63,715 nt of DNA from a virus. Location: IMG/VR virus record IMGVR_UViG_3300025030_000014, positions 1 to 63,715 of that record, one strand, 5' to 3'. Shown here piece by piece: positions 29,171 through 37,843 of the stretch (position 1 is the stretch's first letter; each line of letters starts with the position of its first letter). Below the pieces are notes generated by a model that was not told the DNA's origin, searched no databases, and was given only the letters and a program-made list of their open reading frames with translations. The position numbers and the translations under genes are program-made.

Positions 29171-29692
29171 ATTGAAGAAATCATAACCCTACCTACCAAA
29201 TGGCTCATCGTGACTACTCCTGGATCTAGTAGTAGTTATTTCTATCAACTCTTTCAAGAAAGAAGATCTCTCATGGCTAATATCTCCCTCCCTACTAACC
29301 TCGCAGACGTTAAAGCCGAAGGTAATTTTGAACTCAAGCCCCTTGGCACGTATACCGTTGAAGTCCAGAAAGTAGAAGTCAAGCACTCTCCTGGGAAAGA
29401 ACACCCCTATCTCTCCATGCAGTACAACATCACTGAGCCGGAAGAGTTTGCTGGTGGCAAGTTCTTTGACAATGTTTCTATGTCTCCGAAGGCTCTGTTC
29501 AAGTTCAAGCAGCTCACCCTTGCTTGTAATCTGGATATCACCGATCAGTTTGACACTGATGATCTTCTGGGTAACACTGTTAGTCTCGTTATCAAGTATG
29601 AGAACAAGAAAGACTCCGCTGGTAACTTGGTGCTGAAAGAAGATGGTACTCCTGAGCAGCGGGAAGTCGTGGATCGCTATATCTACGAATAA
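29171..29692 (+). CDS. DUF669-like ssDNA-binding partner of the recombinase
   Basis: The conserved body begins at ATG 29273 (MANISLPTNLADVKAEGNFE) and contains LGTYTVEVQKVEVK, HPYLSMQYNITEP and GKFFDNVSMSPKA, the layout of DUF669/SSB-like phage proteins that sit beside Sak4 recombinases. The ATG has a poor ribosome site. An excellent AAGGAGG lies at 29158-29164, followed by an in-frame ATT at 29171 that would add 34 residues, so the true start may be this rare ATT codon. The body is OB-fold-like and acidic towards the end. Confidence 0.65.
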   Translation: MEEIITLPTKWLIVTTPGSSSSYFYQLFQERRSLMANISLPTNLADVKAEGNFELKPLGTYTVEVQKVEVKHSPGKEHPYLSMQYNITEPEEFAGGKFFDNVSMSPKALFKFKQLTLACNLDITDQFDTDDLLGNTVSLVIKYENKKDSAGNLVLKEDGTPEQREVVDRYIYE

Positions 29693-29710
29693 GCTCTAAC
29701 TGTTTCGTGG

Positions 29711-29735
29711 TGCTACAGCACGTTAATCTGTAGCA
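29711..29735 (+). terminator. Hairpin with U-tract after the DUF669-like gene
   Basis: TGCTACAG (29711-29718) pairs with CTGTAGCA (29728-29735), followed by GTTTTCTT, a rho-independent terminator layout. Confidence 0.6.
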
Positions 29736-29743
29736 GTTTTCTT

Positions 29744-29773
29744 CCCAGAAGCGCAACTCTGGGTTTCTTTTTT
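29744..29773 (+). terminator. Second rho-independent terminator
   Basis: CCCAGA (29744-29749) pairs with TCTGGG (29758-29763) and is followed by TTTCTTTTTT. Together with the preceding hairpin it ends the recombination transcript. Confidence 0.7.
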
Positions 29774-29795
29774 GTGTCAAAATTTCAGGAGCTTT

Positions 29796-30020
29796 ATGGA
29801 AGTTACAGGAGCAGACTTACCAGATTGGCTAGATATAGTTACCATTCTCAATGTAAAGACCAAAGAGACTAGAAAGATTACAGGACTAGTTCTCTATGAT
29901 GGCCAAACTCTATTATCAGCTATAGAAGACTCACTATCCCCTAGTGAGGTTGCAATCGCAAATTATCAAGAAATTGATTTAGCTAAATGGTGTGAATTAT
30001 ACTATTCAAGGAGCAAATGA
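29796..30020 (+). CDS. Small acidic protein, unknown
   Basis: The ATG at 29796 (MEVTGADLPDWLDIVTILNV) follows AGGAG. The 74-residue product is mixed alpha/beta and A+T-rich. No family is recognised. Confidence 0.45.
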   Translation: MEVTGADLPDWLDIVTILNVKTKETRKITGLVLYDGQTLLSAIEDSLSPSEVAIANYQEIDLAKWCELYYSRSK

Positions 30021-30305
30021 ATGATCTCTTCCATTACTACCCCAGTCACAGGTGCACCGATTAGTCACTGGATGAAACAACAAGTCCTAGACTGTCTAGA
30101 ACTCATCGACCCTGCGCACACCTCAGATCTAGCTATCTCCTCCTACGGCAAACTCAACGTCTACGAAGACGGTACTAGTGAGTTCCTCTGGAAAGGCAAG
30201 CGCATGATTCTCTTCCTCAACAAAGGCATTCGTAATGGTGCTATAGAGCTGGAAGCTATTCACAAGTACGAAGGGATGGAGAGGAGCGTGAGGTTTGATG
30301 AGTAA
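30021..30305 (+). CDS. Small protein, unknown
   Basis: This 94-residue protein (MISSITTPVTGAPISHWMKQ) is mixed alpha/beta with a beta-rich C-terminal half. It starts immediately after the previous stop. Function is unknown. Confidence 0.45.
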   Translation: MISSITTPVTGAPISHWMKQQVLDCLELIDPAHTSDLAISSYGKLNVYEDGTSEFLWKGKRMILFLNKGIRNGAIELEAIHKYEGMERSVRFDE

Positions 30306-30543
30306 GATACGTGCCTTGATTAACTTCGTTAGAGATAATGATATTGCAGTTCAAGGTAAGTTTGTTGAGATTGATGTAGCTCCGATAGAAGATGAGCTTA
30401 CTTACTTATCTCACCCTGTGGACATTCTATTAGATCTTGCAGCAAAACGAGGAATGGTAGTAACTAAAGAGACTGAAGAATACTTACGCTCTATCTGTGA
30501 TAAAGAAGTTATTATAGATTTCAATCTAGGAGGCTCTAAATGA
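30298..30543 (+). CDS. Small acidic helical protein, unknown
   Basis: The ATG at 30298 (MSKIRALINFVRDNDIAVQG) overlaps its neighbour. The 81-residue product is acidic and helical, and overlaps the ligase start by 4 bases. Confidence 0.45.
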   Translation: MSKIRALINFVRDNDIAVQGKFVEIDVAPIEDELTYLSHPVDILLDLAAKRGMVVTKETEEYLRSICDKEVIIDFNLGGSK

Positions 30544-31589
30544 AACGTGAATTTCTACAACAATGTCAACCCTACAAAGAGTCCAAGCATAACCTCGTAG
30601 GTTGGATGGCTAGTGAGAAGCTTGATGGACAGCGTTGCTTCTTTGATGGTGGAATCAGCCGTGGTACTATGTGCTCTCAAGTCCCGTGGGCGAATAACGA
30701 CAAGAAATCCTGTGATAGAATGGCTACTGGACTCTGGACTCGCTATGGCAACCCTATATTCGCTCCTGACTGGTTCCTGAATGGACTTCCTTCTTTCCCC
30801 ATAGACGGAGAGTTGTGGACTGGCTATAGACAATGGAGCAAGCTTCGTAAGATTATCTCCACGGACATTCCAAATTCGAATAGTTGGAAAGACGTTATCT
30901 TCTGTGCTTTCAACGCGCCAGTAGCTAACCAAGTCTTATTTGATGGAGAGATTAACCTGACTAACTTTCAGAAACGCATCATCGGCTGTGAGGAGTTTAT
31001 CTCTAACCACGGTGGGAAGATTGAGAAGCCACGTACTAACTGGGAAGGGCATAAGTTCCTACTGGACAATCTCATTGAGCATGACAACCTCCTTGTCCAC
31101 CCTCAACGCTTTATGTCCAAGCAGGAGGATCTGGATCAGTTCCTCTCTGATGTACTCGCCAAGACTGGAGAAGGCTTAGTCTGCATCCACCCTGCTACTC
31201 TCTACTCATGTAGTCGCCACAAGAACTCTGTGAAGATTAAGCCGTATCAGGATAGTGAGGCAGTTGTTGTAGGATATGTAAGTGGTCGTGAGACTGACAA
31301 GGGTTCCAAGCTCCTTGGACTCATGGGAGCACTCATCGTAGACTGGAAAGGAAAACGCTTTGAACTCTCAGGCTTCACTAATGCCGAGCGTGTCATTACT
31401 CATACTTCTGGTGTTGGTTCATCTATCCCCTACAATTGGGCATGCGCCAACCCTGAGACTCAGTTTCCTGCTCATTATCAATGTGATACTTTTCCTCGTG
31501 GGAGTGTTGTGACGTTCAAATTTAGGGAACTCACTGATGCTGGAGTACCAAAGGAAGCTTCCTACTTAAGGCCTTTTGAAGGAGTGTAG
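30540..31589 (+). CDS. ATP-dependent DNA ligase
   Basis: This 349-residue protein has EKLDGQR (motif I, Lys at residue 27 for adenylation), a motif III-like FPIDGELWTG, GEGLVCIHP (motif IV) and VKIKPYQD (motif V). A C-terminal OB-like part has GSVVTFKFRELTDAGVPKEA. It lacks a long N-terminal DNA-binding domain, typical of phage ligases. It seals nicks in replication and recombination. Confidence 0.9.
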   Translation: MKREFLQQCQPYKESKHNLVGWMASEKLDGQRCFFDGGISRGTMCSQVPWANNDKKSCDRMATGLWTRYGNPIFAPDWFLNGLPSFPIDGELWTGYRQWSKLRKIISTDIPNSNSWKDVIFCAFNAPVANQVLFDGEINLTNFQKRIIGCEEFISNHGGKIEKPRTNWEGHKFLLDNLIEHDNLLVHPQRFMSKQEDLDQFLSDVLAKTGEGLVCIHPATLYSCSRHKNSVKIKPYQDSEAVVVGYVSGRETDKGSKLLGLMGALIVDWKGKRFELSGFTNAERVITHTSGVGSSIPYNWACANPETQFPAHYQCDTFPRGSVVTFKFRELTDAGVPKEASYLRPFEGV

Positions 31590-31591
31590 TT

Positions 31592-31747
31592 ATGGAATTA
31601 GATCTTAAAGAACGTCTAAGGTGTCTTAACATAGATATAGAGCTAGTAACAGATGATGGCTATGGCTCTCAATATGTAGAGCCGGAGAGAATTTGTGTAC
31701 AAGAAGATGGAACTATCACAGTCACAGTAAGAGCTTGGAGAGACTAA
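31592..31747 (+). CDS. Small acidic protein, unknown
   Basis: The ATG at 31592 follows AAGGAG. The 51-residue product (MELDLKERLRCLNIDIELVT) is acidic. Its TAA overlaps the next ATG. Confidence 0.45.
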   Translation: MELDLKERLRCLNIDIELVTDDGYGSQYVEPERICVQEDGTITVTVRAWRD

Positions 31748-31920
31748 TGCAAGAAATCTCCCAACTCCTTATCCTCCTCATCTTCCTACGCCTTATCTAC
31801 CAACACCTCAAACTCTCCGCTTCTATCGGAGAACTTATAACCCTAGCCCTATTCCTCATGTTGTTCTTCATAGCAGGGACGTTTGAGGAGTTATGGGGAT
31901 GGATGAAAGGACTAGTATGA
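31747..31920 (+). CDS. Small two-TM membrane protein
   Basis: The ATG at 31747 overlaps the previous stop (TAATG). The 57-residue product has two hydrophobic segments (QLLILLIFLRLIY; LITLALFLMLFFIAG). A start further upstream would overlap the previous gene. Function is unknown. Confidence 0.5.
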   Translation: MQEISQLLILLIFLRLIYQHLKLSASIGELITLALFLMLFFIAGTFEELWGWMKGLV

Positions 31921-32105
31921 ACCTCAAAAGATATTTAAAAGGTACATTACATATCTACTATGAACCACACTCTCGTTGGTGGTATTGTAGTTTTGATAAA
32001 AGATGGTCAGGTAGATTATTCTTTCTGCACTTATCAAAATTAGTTATTACCCTAGACTGTAGAATATCTTGGATTGAGGATTTAATTACTGGTAAGGTGA
32101 AGTAG
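31917..32105 (+). CDS. Small A+T-rich protein, unknown
   Basis: The ATG at 31917 overlaps the upstream TGA (ATGA). The 62-residue product (MNLKRYLKGTLHIYYEPHSR) is aromatic and basic with a C-terminal helix. It is A+T-rich compared with the ligase and polymerase genes around it. Confidence 0.45.
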   Translation: MNLKRYLKGTLHIYYEPHSRWWYCSFDKRWSGRLFFLHLSKLVITLDCRISWIEDLITGKVK

Positions 32106-33104
32106 ATGATAGTTGAAAACATCCTACGTCCTGACTCACAGATAGCAATTATCTACACTCAACCTTCCACAGAATCCGAAGCTCGTAAGAAAGTCACAGG
32201 AGTCGATGAACACTTCCTCTCCAAGTCTGAGCAAGGCTTCTTATCCAAACTAGGAGGCTCTGGCATAGATGTAGACAAATGCTCTATCCTGACTATCGTG
32301 AGAAATAGATATTACAACGCCTCTGCACGTTTCCCAGAAGGGGAGCTTGACTGTTGGTATGAGCTTCTGAGTAGAGATCTTGCGAAGCTCTCTCCCAATA
32401 TCATAATCGCCTGTGGAGAGATTCCTACAGCGTTCTTCCTCAACAAGAAACTCACTTACAATAAGCTCGGCCTAGTAAACCAGCACTCAGAACGTATGCA
32501 AGGATATGTCTACCCTACCTCTTATGGAAAAGTTATAACCCTAGCAGGCATCACCAACTCTGATTGGGCAGTACCATCCTGGCATCCTATGATGCAGTGG
32601 AATTTAGGTAAGGCTAAGAGGAATGCAGAGACGAAGGAGAGTCTGAGTAAACAACCTACCATCCATGTTACTAACGATATGCAACTTCTCAAGAAAGTCT
32701 TCCTAGATGAAGAATATCAGAACGATCCTACTTCCTACTGTGCCTTCGACATCGAGTGTTGTGGTATGGAGATTACCTGTATTAGTTTTGCTCGGGATAT
32801 TCACAATGCCTATGTTGTGCCTCTTCATCACTTGCATAGTAGTGAGCTTGCTTATTGCCTCAGATGGGTAGGGAAGATACTGGATAGTCCAGTTGCAAAG
32901 GTCGGACAGAACGGTAACTTCGACATCCTCTACCTTGGCTTCTACTACAACATGCCAGTGAGGAATTATAAGTTTGATACGATGCTGGCGCAACATGCTA
33001 TGTATTCTAACTTGCCAAAAGACTTGAATACTCTTGGAGCAATCTTTACTGATGAGCCAAGTTGGAAGGACTCGAAGGGATGGGAGAAGGAGGGTGATGC
33101 GTAA
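32106..33104 (+). CDS. DNA polymerase, N-terminal part: UDG-like and 3'-5' exonuclease (Exo I, II)
   Basis: This 332-residue protein has two parts. Residues 1-185 look like a degenerate uracil-DNA-glycosylase fold (IAIIYTQPSTESEA; IIIACGEIPTAFF; WHPMMQW), as found fused to many phage family A polymerases. Residues 186-332 carry the DnaQ-like proofreading motifs FDIECCG (Exo I) and GQNGNFDILYL (Exo II), ending EPSWKDSKGWEKEGDA. The Exo III motif is missing here and instead lies in the next polymerase gene (YSGLD). The polymerase is therefore split inside its exonuclease domain, with a 55-codon gene in between. Confidence 0.8.
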   Translation: MIVENILRPDSQIAIIYTQPSTESEARKKVTGVDEHFLSKSEQGFLSKLGGSGIDVDKCSILTIVRNRYYNASARFPEGELDCWYELLSRDLAKLSPNIIIACGEIPTAFFLNKKLTYNKLGLVNQHSERMQGYVYPTSYGKVITLAGITNSDWAVPSWHPMMQWNLGKAKRNAETKESLSKQPTIHVTNDMQLLKKVFLDEEYQNDPTSYCAFDIECCGMEITCISFARDIHNAYVVPLHHLHSSELAYCLRWVGKILDSPVAKVGQNGNFDILYLGFYYNMPVRNYKFDTMLAQHAMYSNLPKDLNTLGAIFTDEPSWKDSKGWEKEGDA

Positions 33105-33271
33105 TGGACTGTGAAGACTTAACAGATAAATCTATTAAATATTGCTCTACTTGCTATTGGAAAGATGGTTGCAAATGTGTAATTCATTTTAAAGTAGTTA
33201 CCATTGTTACAATAGCCTGTAAAAGCTATATACGTTCTATGAAAGATTTACTGGGAGTATCTAATGGCTAG
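33104..33271 (+). CDS. Small Cys-rich gene inserted between the polymerase halves
   Basis: The ATG at 33104 overlaps the previous stop (TAATG), and the frame runs to TAG at 33269-33271. The 55-residue A+T-rich product has YCSTCYWKDGCKC and ends with a basic helix, suggesting a zinc-binding peptide. It overlaps the second polymerase ATG (33264). It separates the two polymerase parts and may be a mobile insert. Confidence 0.5.
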   Translation: MDCEDLTDKSIKYCSTCYWKDGCKCVIHFKVVTIVTIACKSYIRSMKDLLGVSNG

Positions 33272-35171
33272 TAAGTGGATAACAGAACAGCAACGACCCG
33301 ACTTTAATTGGAATCAATTCCACCAGTACTCAGGACTTGATAGCTGCAACACCCTAGAAATCTGCCTCTCTCAACTCCCGCTACTCAAGCAACGCAAGGT
33401 AGAAGCTATATTCCAGCGTGAGATGGATCTGTGCTATCCGCTTATCTCTATAGAGCTAAAGGGGATGTTGATAGATCAGAGTTGTAGAGGAAAGATAAAC
33501 GCAGAGCTTCAAGCGCAGATAGACAAGTGGCAACTATTCCTCACAGAACTAGCTGGCACTCTCAACGTCAACTCCCCCGATCAGATGAAGTCCTATCTAT
33601 TCGGGCAACTCAAGCTCCCTAAGAGGGTTAAAGATGGCAAACTATCGACAGATGAGGATGCGCTACTATCACTCATGCACTTGCAGCCAGCCCTTATTAA
33701 AACTATCCTCATTCTCCGAGGACTCAAGAAGAAGCAATCCTTTTGTAATAAGAGATTGTCAGATGACGGGAGGGTACGTACCACTTTCAAACCTGCCGGG
33801 ACGCTTACTGGGCGACTTTCTTCATCCAAATCTATCACTGGCACAGGGGACAACCTACAGACAATCATGAAAGAACTACGTGAGTTCTTCATCTGCGACC
33901 CTGGCTATATCCTCATCCAAGTTGACTACGCCAAAGCAGAGAGCTGGGTAGTGGCATATTTGGCTAAAGATGAGAAGATGATAGCGGCGTTGCAAGGGGA
34001 GGACTTTCATAGTACTAATGCCTCAGCAATACTTGGAAAGCCAGTCACTAAGGCGAATTATGGGGATAGACAATTAGGAAAGAAGATCTCTCATGCCTGT
34101 GTAACGGGTGATTGTGAAGTTTATACTCCTTTGGGTTGGATGTGCTTTGAGGAGTATATTAAACATCAAGGAGTTATAGTAGTTACAGACCCAATCAGAA
34201 GGGAAGAGTGGGTAGAAGTTCCTTCTGCTGTTCACTCCTATGATTATTCTGGGGATATGTATAGATTTAGGATGGGAAGTCAGGAACAGTTTGTAACTCC
34301 AGAACATAAGATGCTAGTCTATGATTACATGGGCAGACCTGTTGTCCTAACTGCTGAAGACTTGGCTAACTCTGATGGTTACGTAACTGACGATCATGCA
34401 AGTATTCACTGGAATATTGAGCAATTTACTGGAAAGGTCTACTGTGTAACTACCTCATCTGGATTCTTTACTATTCGTTATAATGGAAAAGTATCCATCT
34501 GTGGAAATAGTAACTACGGTATGTCCGAGTTTCAAATGCAACTTGACCTTGCAAAAGAGGGATATTCCTTCACCAAGACAGAGTGTAGGGAACTTATAGC
34601 TGCATACTTCAAAGCCTATCCGAAGATCAAGCAGAATTACCACAATTGGATAGAGGAGTGTCTACGGACTACCCGCACCCTAGTTACTCCCTTTGGCCGC
34701 AAAGTAACATTCTGGGACTTTTGGAGTAATAGGCTGCTTAACCAGAGCTATGCTTTCATCCCACAATCCACTGTCGGAGATATGACTAACCAAGCTTTGT
34801 TGAATGTCTACAATACTCTGCCTCATGTAGACATTCTTCTCCAAGTCCATGACTCCTTGGTAATGCAGGTGAAGCTGGAGGATTATACTCCTGAGCTACT
34901 TGCTCAAATCAAGAAGTGCATGTCAGTTCCTCTCACCATCAAAGGCTGCACGATAGATATTCCTGTAGATCTCGAAGTCGGCTGGAATTGGTATAAGCTG
35001 GTGGATGTAGAGGTTATGGATGAGGTGCTTCTTAGACTAAAACAGAAGTATCCCTTCATGCCTATTGATGCTGATGAGTACTTGACTATTCGTCAAGAAG
35101 TCTTCTCCACAATCATGCTTGAACACAAACTTGCTAAAGAAGCAGCTAAGGCTGCGAAGGAGAGTATATGA
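33264..35171 (+). CDS. DNA polymerase A, C-terminal part (Exo III and polymerase), with intein
   Basis: This 635-residue product begins with the rest of the exonuclease domain (Exo III: HQYSGLDS), then the palm, fingers and thumb of a family A polymerase: VDYAKAESWVV (motif A), KKISHA...SNYGMSEF (motif B, interrupted) and LLQVHDSLV (motif C, HD). Residues 279-415 form an intein. The mature extein would be 498 residues. It replicates phage DNA, presumably after assembling with the upstream product that carries Exo I and II. Confidence 0.9.
   Translation: MASKWITEQQRPDFNWNQFHQYSGLDSCNTLEICLSQLPLLKQRKVEAIFQREMDLCYPLISIELKGMLIDQSCRGKINAELQAQIDKWQLFLTELAGTLNVNSPDQMKSYLFGQLKLPKRVKDGKLSTDEDALLSLMHLQPALIKTILILRGLKKKQSFCNKRLSDDGRVRTTFKPAGTLTGRLSSSKSITGTGDNLQTIMKELREFFICDPGYILIQVDYAKAESWVVAYLAKDEKMIAALQGEDFHSTNASAILGKPVTKANYGDRQLGKKISHACVTGDCEVYTPLGWMCFEEYIKHQGVIVVTDPIRREEWVEVPSAVHSYDYSGDMYRFRMGSQEQFVTPEHKMLVYDYMGRPVVLTAEDLANSDGYVTDDHASIHWNIEQFTGKVYCVTTSSGFFTIRYNGKVSICGNSNYGMSEFQMQLDLAKEGYSFTKTECRELIAAYFKAYPKIKQNYHNWIEECLRTTRTLVTPFGRKVTFWDFWSNRLLNQSYAFIPQSTVGDMTNQALLNVYNTLPHVDILLQVHDSLVMQVKLEDYTPELLAQIKKCMSVPLTIKGCTIDIPVDLEVGWNWYKLVDVEVMDEVLLRLKQKYPFMPIDADEYLTIRQEVFSTIMLEHKLAKEAAKAAKESI
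34098..34508 (+). mobile_element. 137-residue mini-intein in DNA polymerase motif B
   Basis: It begins with Cys (CVTGDCEVYTPLGW, block A), has a block B with VTPEHKMLV (T..H), and a block F KVYCVTTSSG before the end NGKVSICGN, followed by Ser of the extein. The last residue is Asn and the next is Ser, as required. The residue before the final Asn is Gly rather than the usual His. There is no room for a homing endonuclease. The DNA is more A+T-rich than the flanking extein. Confidence 0.85.
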
Positions 35172-35326
35172 CTATACGTGAAGAAGTAATTGCTGAACTT
35201 AAAGCTCATGGGTGTGAGAGGGAAGAGTATATATTTGGTTGTGATGACTGCGGGTGTACTGCTGAGACTTGTGACTGCTATTATGATCCATATAATATAG
35301 ATGGTGACTGTTTAGCAGAAAAATAA
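35168..35326 (+). CDS. Small Cys-rich acidic protein
   Basis: The ATG at 35168 overlaps the polymerase stop (ATGA). The 52-residue product has FGCDDCGCTAETCDCYYD, five Cys in 14 residues, and may bind metal. It is A+T-rich. Confidence 0.45.
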   Translation: MTIREEVIAELKAHGCEREEYIFGCDDCGCTAETCDCYYDPYNIDGDCLAEK

Positions 35327-35350
35327 TTCCCTACTCCTGCATTTTGTCTA

Positions 35351-35380
35351 TTGACAATTATAGCCTCGCTATGTTAAGAT
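35351..35380 (+). promoter_or_regulatory. Sigma70-like promoter before the dNMP kinase
   Basis: TTGACA (35351-35356), an 18-base spacer and TAAGAT (35375-35380) lie 30 bases upstream of the ATG at 35410, opening a nucleotide-metabolism and replication unit. Confidence 0.7.
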
Positions 35381-35409
35381 AGACTCATTAATCGAAAGGA
35401 CTCTACTCC

Positions 35410-36117
35410 ATGCCCCCCACTATCATCGGCATCGCTGGCAACATGGGAACTGGCAAAACTACTATCGCCACCATGATCCAGTCCTACTATCCTAACTCAG
35501 TAATCCTTCCATTCGCGGGAGAAGTTAAAAAAGAACTACACACTCTCCTCTCCTCCTACCGCAAAGGACATTTCTTCTCCTACACGGCTAACATGCTATA
35601 CGGATCTCAAGAGGATAAGAACCTCATCTTCTTCGTCCCTGCAAGTCTATTCGCTGAAGCAGCTTCTCAAGGTATCTCTCTCACTGACATTGGCGATGAG
35701 CAGTTCATCCACGGCCAGACTTGGTACACCACTACTGGTCGCAAACTCATGCAGTGGTATGCTACAGACTATCGGCGCAAGCTAACTCCTTCCTACTGGC
35801 TAAACAAATGGCAGCACTCAGCAGAGAGAGCTATGGGTGGTGGGTGGAATATCATAGTTGACGACATTCGATTCCCTAATGAAGCGGAGTTAGTTCGCTC
35901 CCTAGGTGGCTATATCATCAAAGTCCTTCGAGACACCAATCATGATTTGACTCATCATAGTGAGTGTTTAGTCTCCTCCATTACTTCTCACTACGACATC
36001 GACAACTTCTACTCCTTAGATTACCTAGACTCCCGTACCTTCAACATCGCATCTTTCATCCTTCCTTCAGGAGAGCTACATGACCCCAGAGCAGGAACTC
36101 AAACTATGGCTGATTAG
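35410..36117 (+). CDS. Deoxynucleoside monophosphate kinase
   Basis: This 235-residue protein has a P-loop GNMGTGKTT (residues 10-18) at its N-terminus, TGRKLMQWYATDYRRK and IVDDIRFPNEAELVRSLGG, the pattern of T4 gp1-like and related phage dNMP kinases. It would phosphorylate dNMPs from degraded host DNA. It is the first gene after a clear promoter. Confidence 0.8.
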   Translation: MPPTIIGIAGNMGTGKTTIATMIQSYYPNSVILPFAGEVKKELHTLLSSYRKGHFFSYTANMLYGSQEDKNLIFFVPASLFAEAASQGISLTDIGDEQFIHGQTWYTTTGRKLMQWYATDYRRKLTPSYWLNKWQHSAERAMGGGWNIIVDDIRFPNEAELVRSLGGYIIKVLRDTNHDLTHHSECLVSSITSHYDIDNFYSLDYLDSRTFNIASFILPSGELHDPRAGTQTMAD

Positions 36118-36430
36118 GAATGGCTACCCTGACTCTCACATTCCTATTATCCTACGCTATTGCCCACAACTCCTAGACTCCTATTCCATCGAAGAAATTG
36201 GAATAATGAGTGTCTCCAACCACACGCTATTCATCCCTGACAAACAATACATCGCTATCCGCCCGATCATCTACAAAGCAGCAATAGCTGAAACTCAGGG
36301 CCGCAACACCTCTGCGTTCATCGAAGAATCCATCTCCATCTTCGCCAAGGACTCCCTAGAAGACACCTTCAAGGATCAGTTCACAGCTCTCTACAAGCGA
36401 CTCACCAGCTGTAAGAAGGTGGGGTTATGA
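36080..36430 (+). CDS. Protein of the replication unit, unknown
   Basis: This 116-residue helical protein (MTPEQELKLWLIRNGYPDSH) overlaps both neighbours, so it is probably translationally coupled to kinase and helicase-like genes. No family is recognised. Confidence 0.5.
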   Translation: MTPEQELKLWLIRNGYPDSHIPIILRYCPQLLDSYSIEEIGIMSVSNHTLFIPDKQYIAIRPIIYKAAIAETQGRNTSAFIEESISIFAKDSLEDTFKDQFTALYKRLTSCKKVGL

Positions 36431-37623
36431 GTGAGGAGAAAGGCATAGATCTGTTTGGAGAATATCACAACTATTGCAAACTCGCTGGTTGTCCTACATC
36501 TTATCATGACTGGGTACTACTGTCTTCCATCTCCGCTGTAATAGGCAAGAAGCTCTGGATACCCTGTAACTATTTCAAAGCCTACCCGAACCTCTATGTA
36601 ATCCTAGTCTCCCCTCCAGGAGTGGGGATGAAAAGCTCTGCTATGAGAATGGGACGCAGCACTGTGCAACTCTCTGCCTCACCTGTTCAATTCTGCCACG
36701 ACAATGCGACTCCTCAAGCTCTACAGATTGAGATGGTAGATAGCTATTCCACCTTTGAGATAACTCCAGGGAAGTTCTACGGAAGCTCTGCCCTGACTGT
36801 TATTGCCTCAGAGCTAGTCACGCTCCTAAGTGCTGGCCCTCCAATGGTAGAGTTTCTCACTGACATCTTCGACTCAGACACCAAGTTTGAGTATAAGACT
36901 AAGAATAAGGGTTGTCTAGAGATAGTCAATCCTTGTCTTAATATCATCGCAGGTGCGACTACAGAAACCTTCTGTTCACGGATTATCAAGGATGCTGTAG
37001 CGGGTGGATTTATGTCTCGCTCTATCATCGTCTATGACAACGCAGTAAATAGCTCTTCCCCTCTTCAAATGCCAGAAGATGACATGCTAGAGTCTCAGCG
37101 TAAAGTAGCAGAGCGTCTTGCTGAAATCTCCAAGCTCTATGGAGAGGTAAAGTTCACCAAAGAAGCCAAGGAACACTACGAAGCTTGGCATCTAGGAGAG
37201 AAGCCAGAGGCATCTGGAATGAATGTCTCCTTCCATTCTCGCAAACACATTCACATCCTAAAGGTCGCTATGCTCCTTGCAGCAGCAGATCTCACCCGCC
37301 TGATCTCCCTAGACCACATGAAACGGGCAATGCTCTTCATCGAGCGTATAGAGCATAACATGAAGTTCATCTACATGAGCGCGGGAGCTAATAAACAGAG
37401 CGAAATCCACCTCCGTATGCTGAATGCACTTAACGCCGCTGGTAGTCCTATTGAGTATAAAGAGCTACTGGCGCACTTCATGAAGGATGTTACCCAAGAA
37501 GAGTTTGATAAAGTTCTTGAGACACTAGAAAAGGTTGGGTATCTCCAGCAGAAGATTCAGGGGAATAGTCGGGCTATTGGAATTACAGAAAAGGCTAAAG
37601 GGATATTATCAACTTATAAGTGA
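36427..37623 (+). CDS. DUF3987-like replication ATPase/primase-helicase
   Basis: This 398-residue protein has a P-loop-like VSPPGVGMKSS near residue 60. The extra Met before Lys makes it a variant of Walker A. LNIIAGATTETF and a long helical region follow, with a winged-helix-like C-terminus (EEFDKVLETLEKVGYLQQ). The N-terminal pattern PTSYHDWVLLSSISAVIGKK is that of DUF3987/RepA-like proteins of phages and plasmids, which act in replication initiation. Confidence 0.65.
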   Translation: MSEEKGIDLFGEYHNYCKLAGCPTSYHDWVLLSSISAVIGKKLWIPCNYFKAYPNLYVILVSPPGVGMKSSAMRMGRSTVQLSASPVQFCHDNATPQALQIEMVDSYSTFEITPGKFYGSSALTVIASELVTLLSAGPPMVEFLTDIFDSDTKFEYKTKNKGCLEIVNPCLNIIAGATTETFCSRIIKDAVAGGFMSRSIIVYDNAVNSSSPLQMPEDDMLESQRKVAERLAEISKLYGEVKFTKEAKEHYEAWHLGEKPEASGMNVSFHSRKHIHILKVAMLLAAADLTRLISLDHMKRAMLFIERIEHNMKFIYMSAGANKQSEIHLRMLNALNAAGSPIEYKELLAHFMKDVTQEEFDKVLETLEKVGYLQQKIQGNSRAIGITEKAKGILSTYK

Positions 37624-37629
37624 GGTACT

Positions 37630-37830
37630 ATGTTTGCAACATTTGGTTGTGGCTGTACTGCTAATCTAGACCCTAGAACATTTACATTCTGTCTACGACA
37701 GAAGCCTATTTTTGAAGATATTTATTCATTGCATGGTACAATAGCAGAGAAGGTCTGTATTGGTAATGAATTTATTCATCCAATGACGCCTGAGTATCTA
37801 TTTTCTATGATTGAGTTTAATAACCACTAA
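37630..37830 (+). CDS. Small A+T-rich protein, unknown
   Basis: This 66-residue protein (MFATFGCGCTANLDPRTFTF) lies between the replication ATPase and the ribonucleotide reductase. Two nearby Cys are at the N-terminus. No family is recognised. Confidence 0.45.
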   Translation: MFATFGCGCTANLDPRTFTFCLRQKPIFEDIYSLHGTIAEKVCIGNEFIHPMTPEYLFSMIEFNNH

Positions 37831-37843
37831 CAAGGAGTCTTGA

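Noticed and set aside
29336-29356. A fourth TTGGCACG box at about 29342
   Set aside because: It lies inside the DUF669-like coding sequence and has no -12 element at the right distance.
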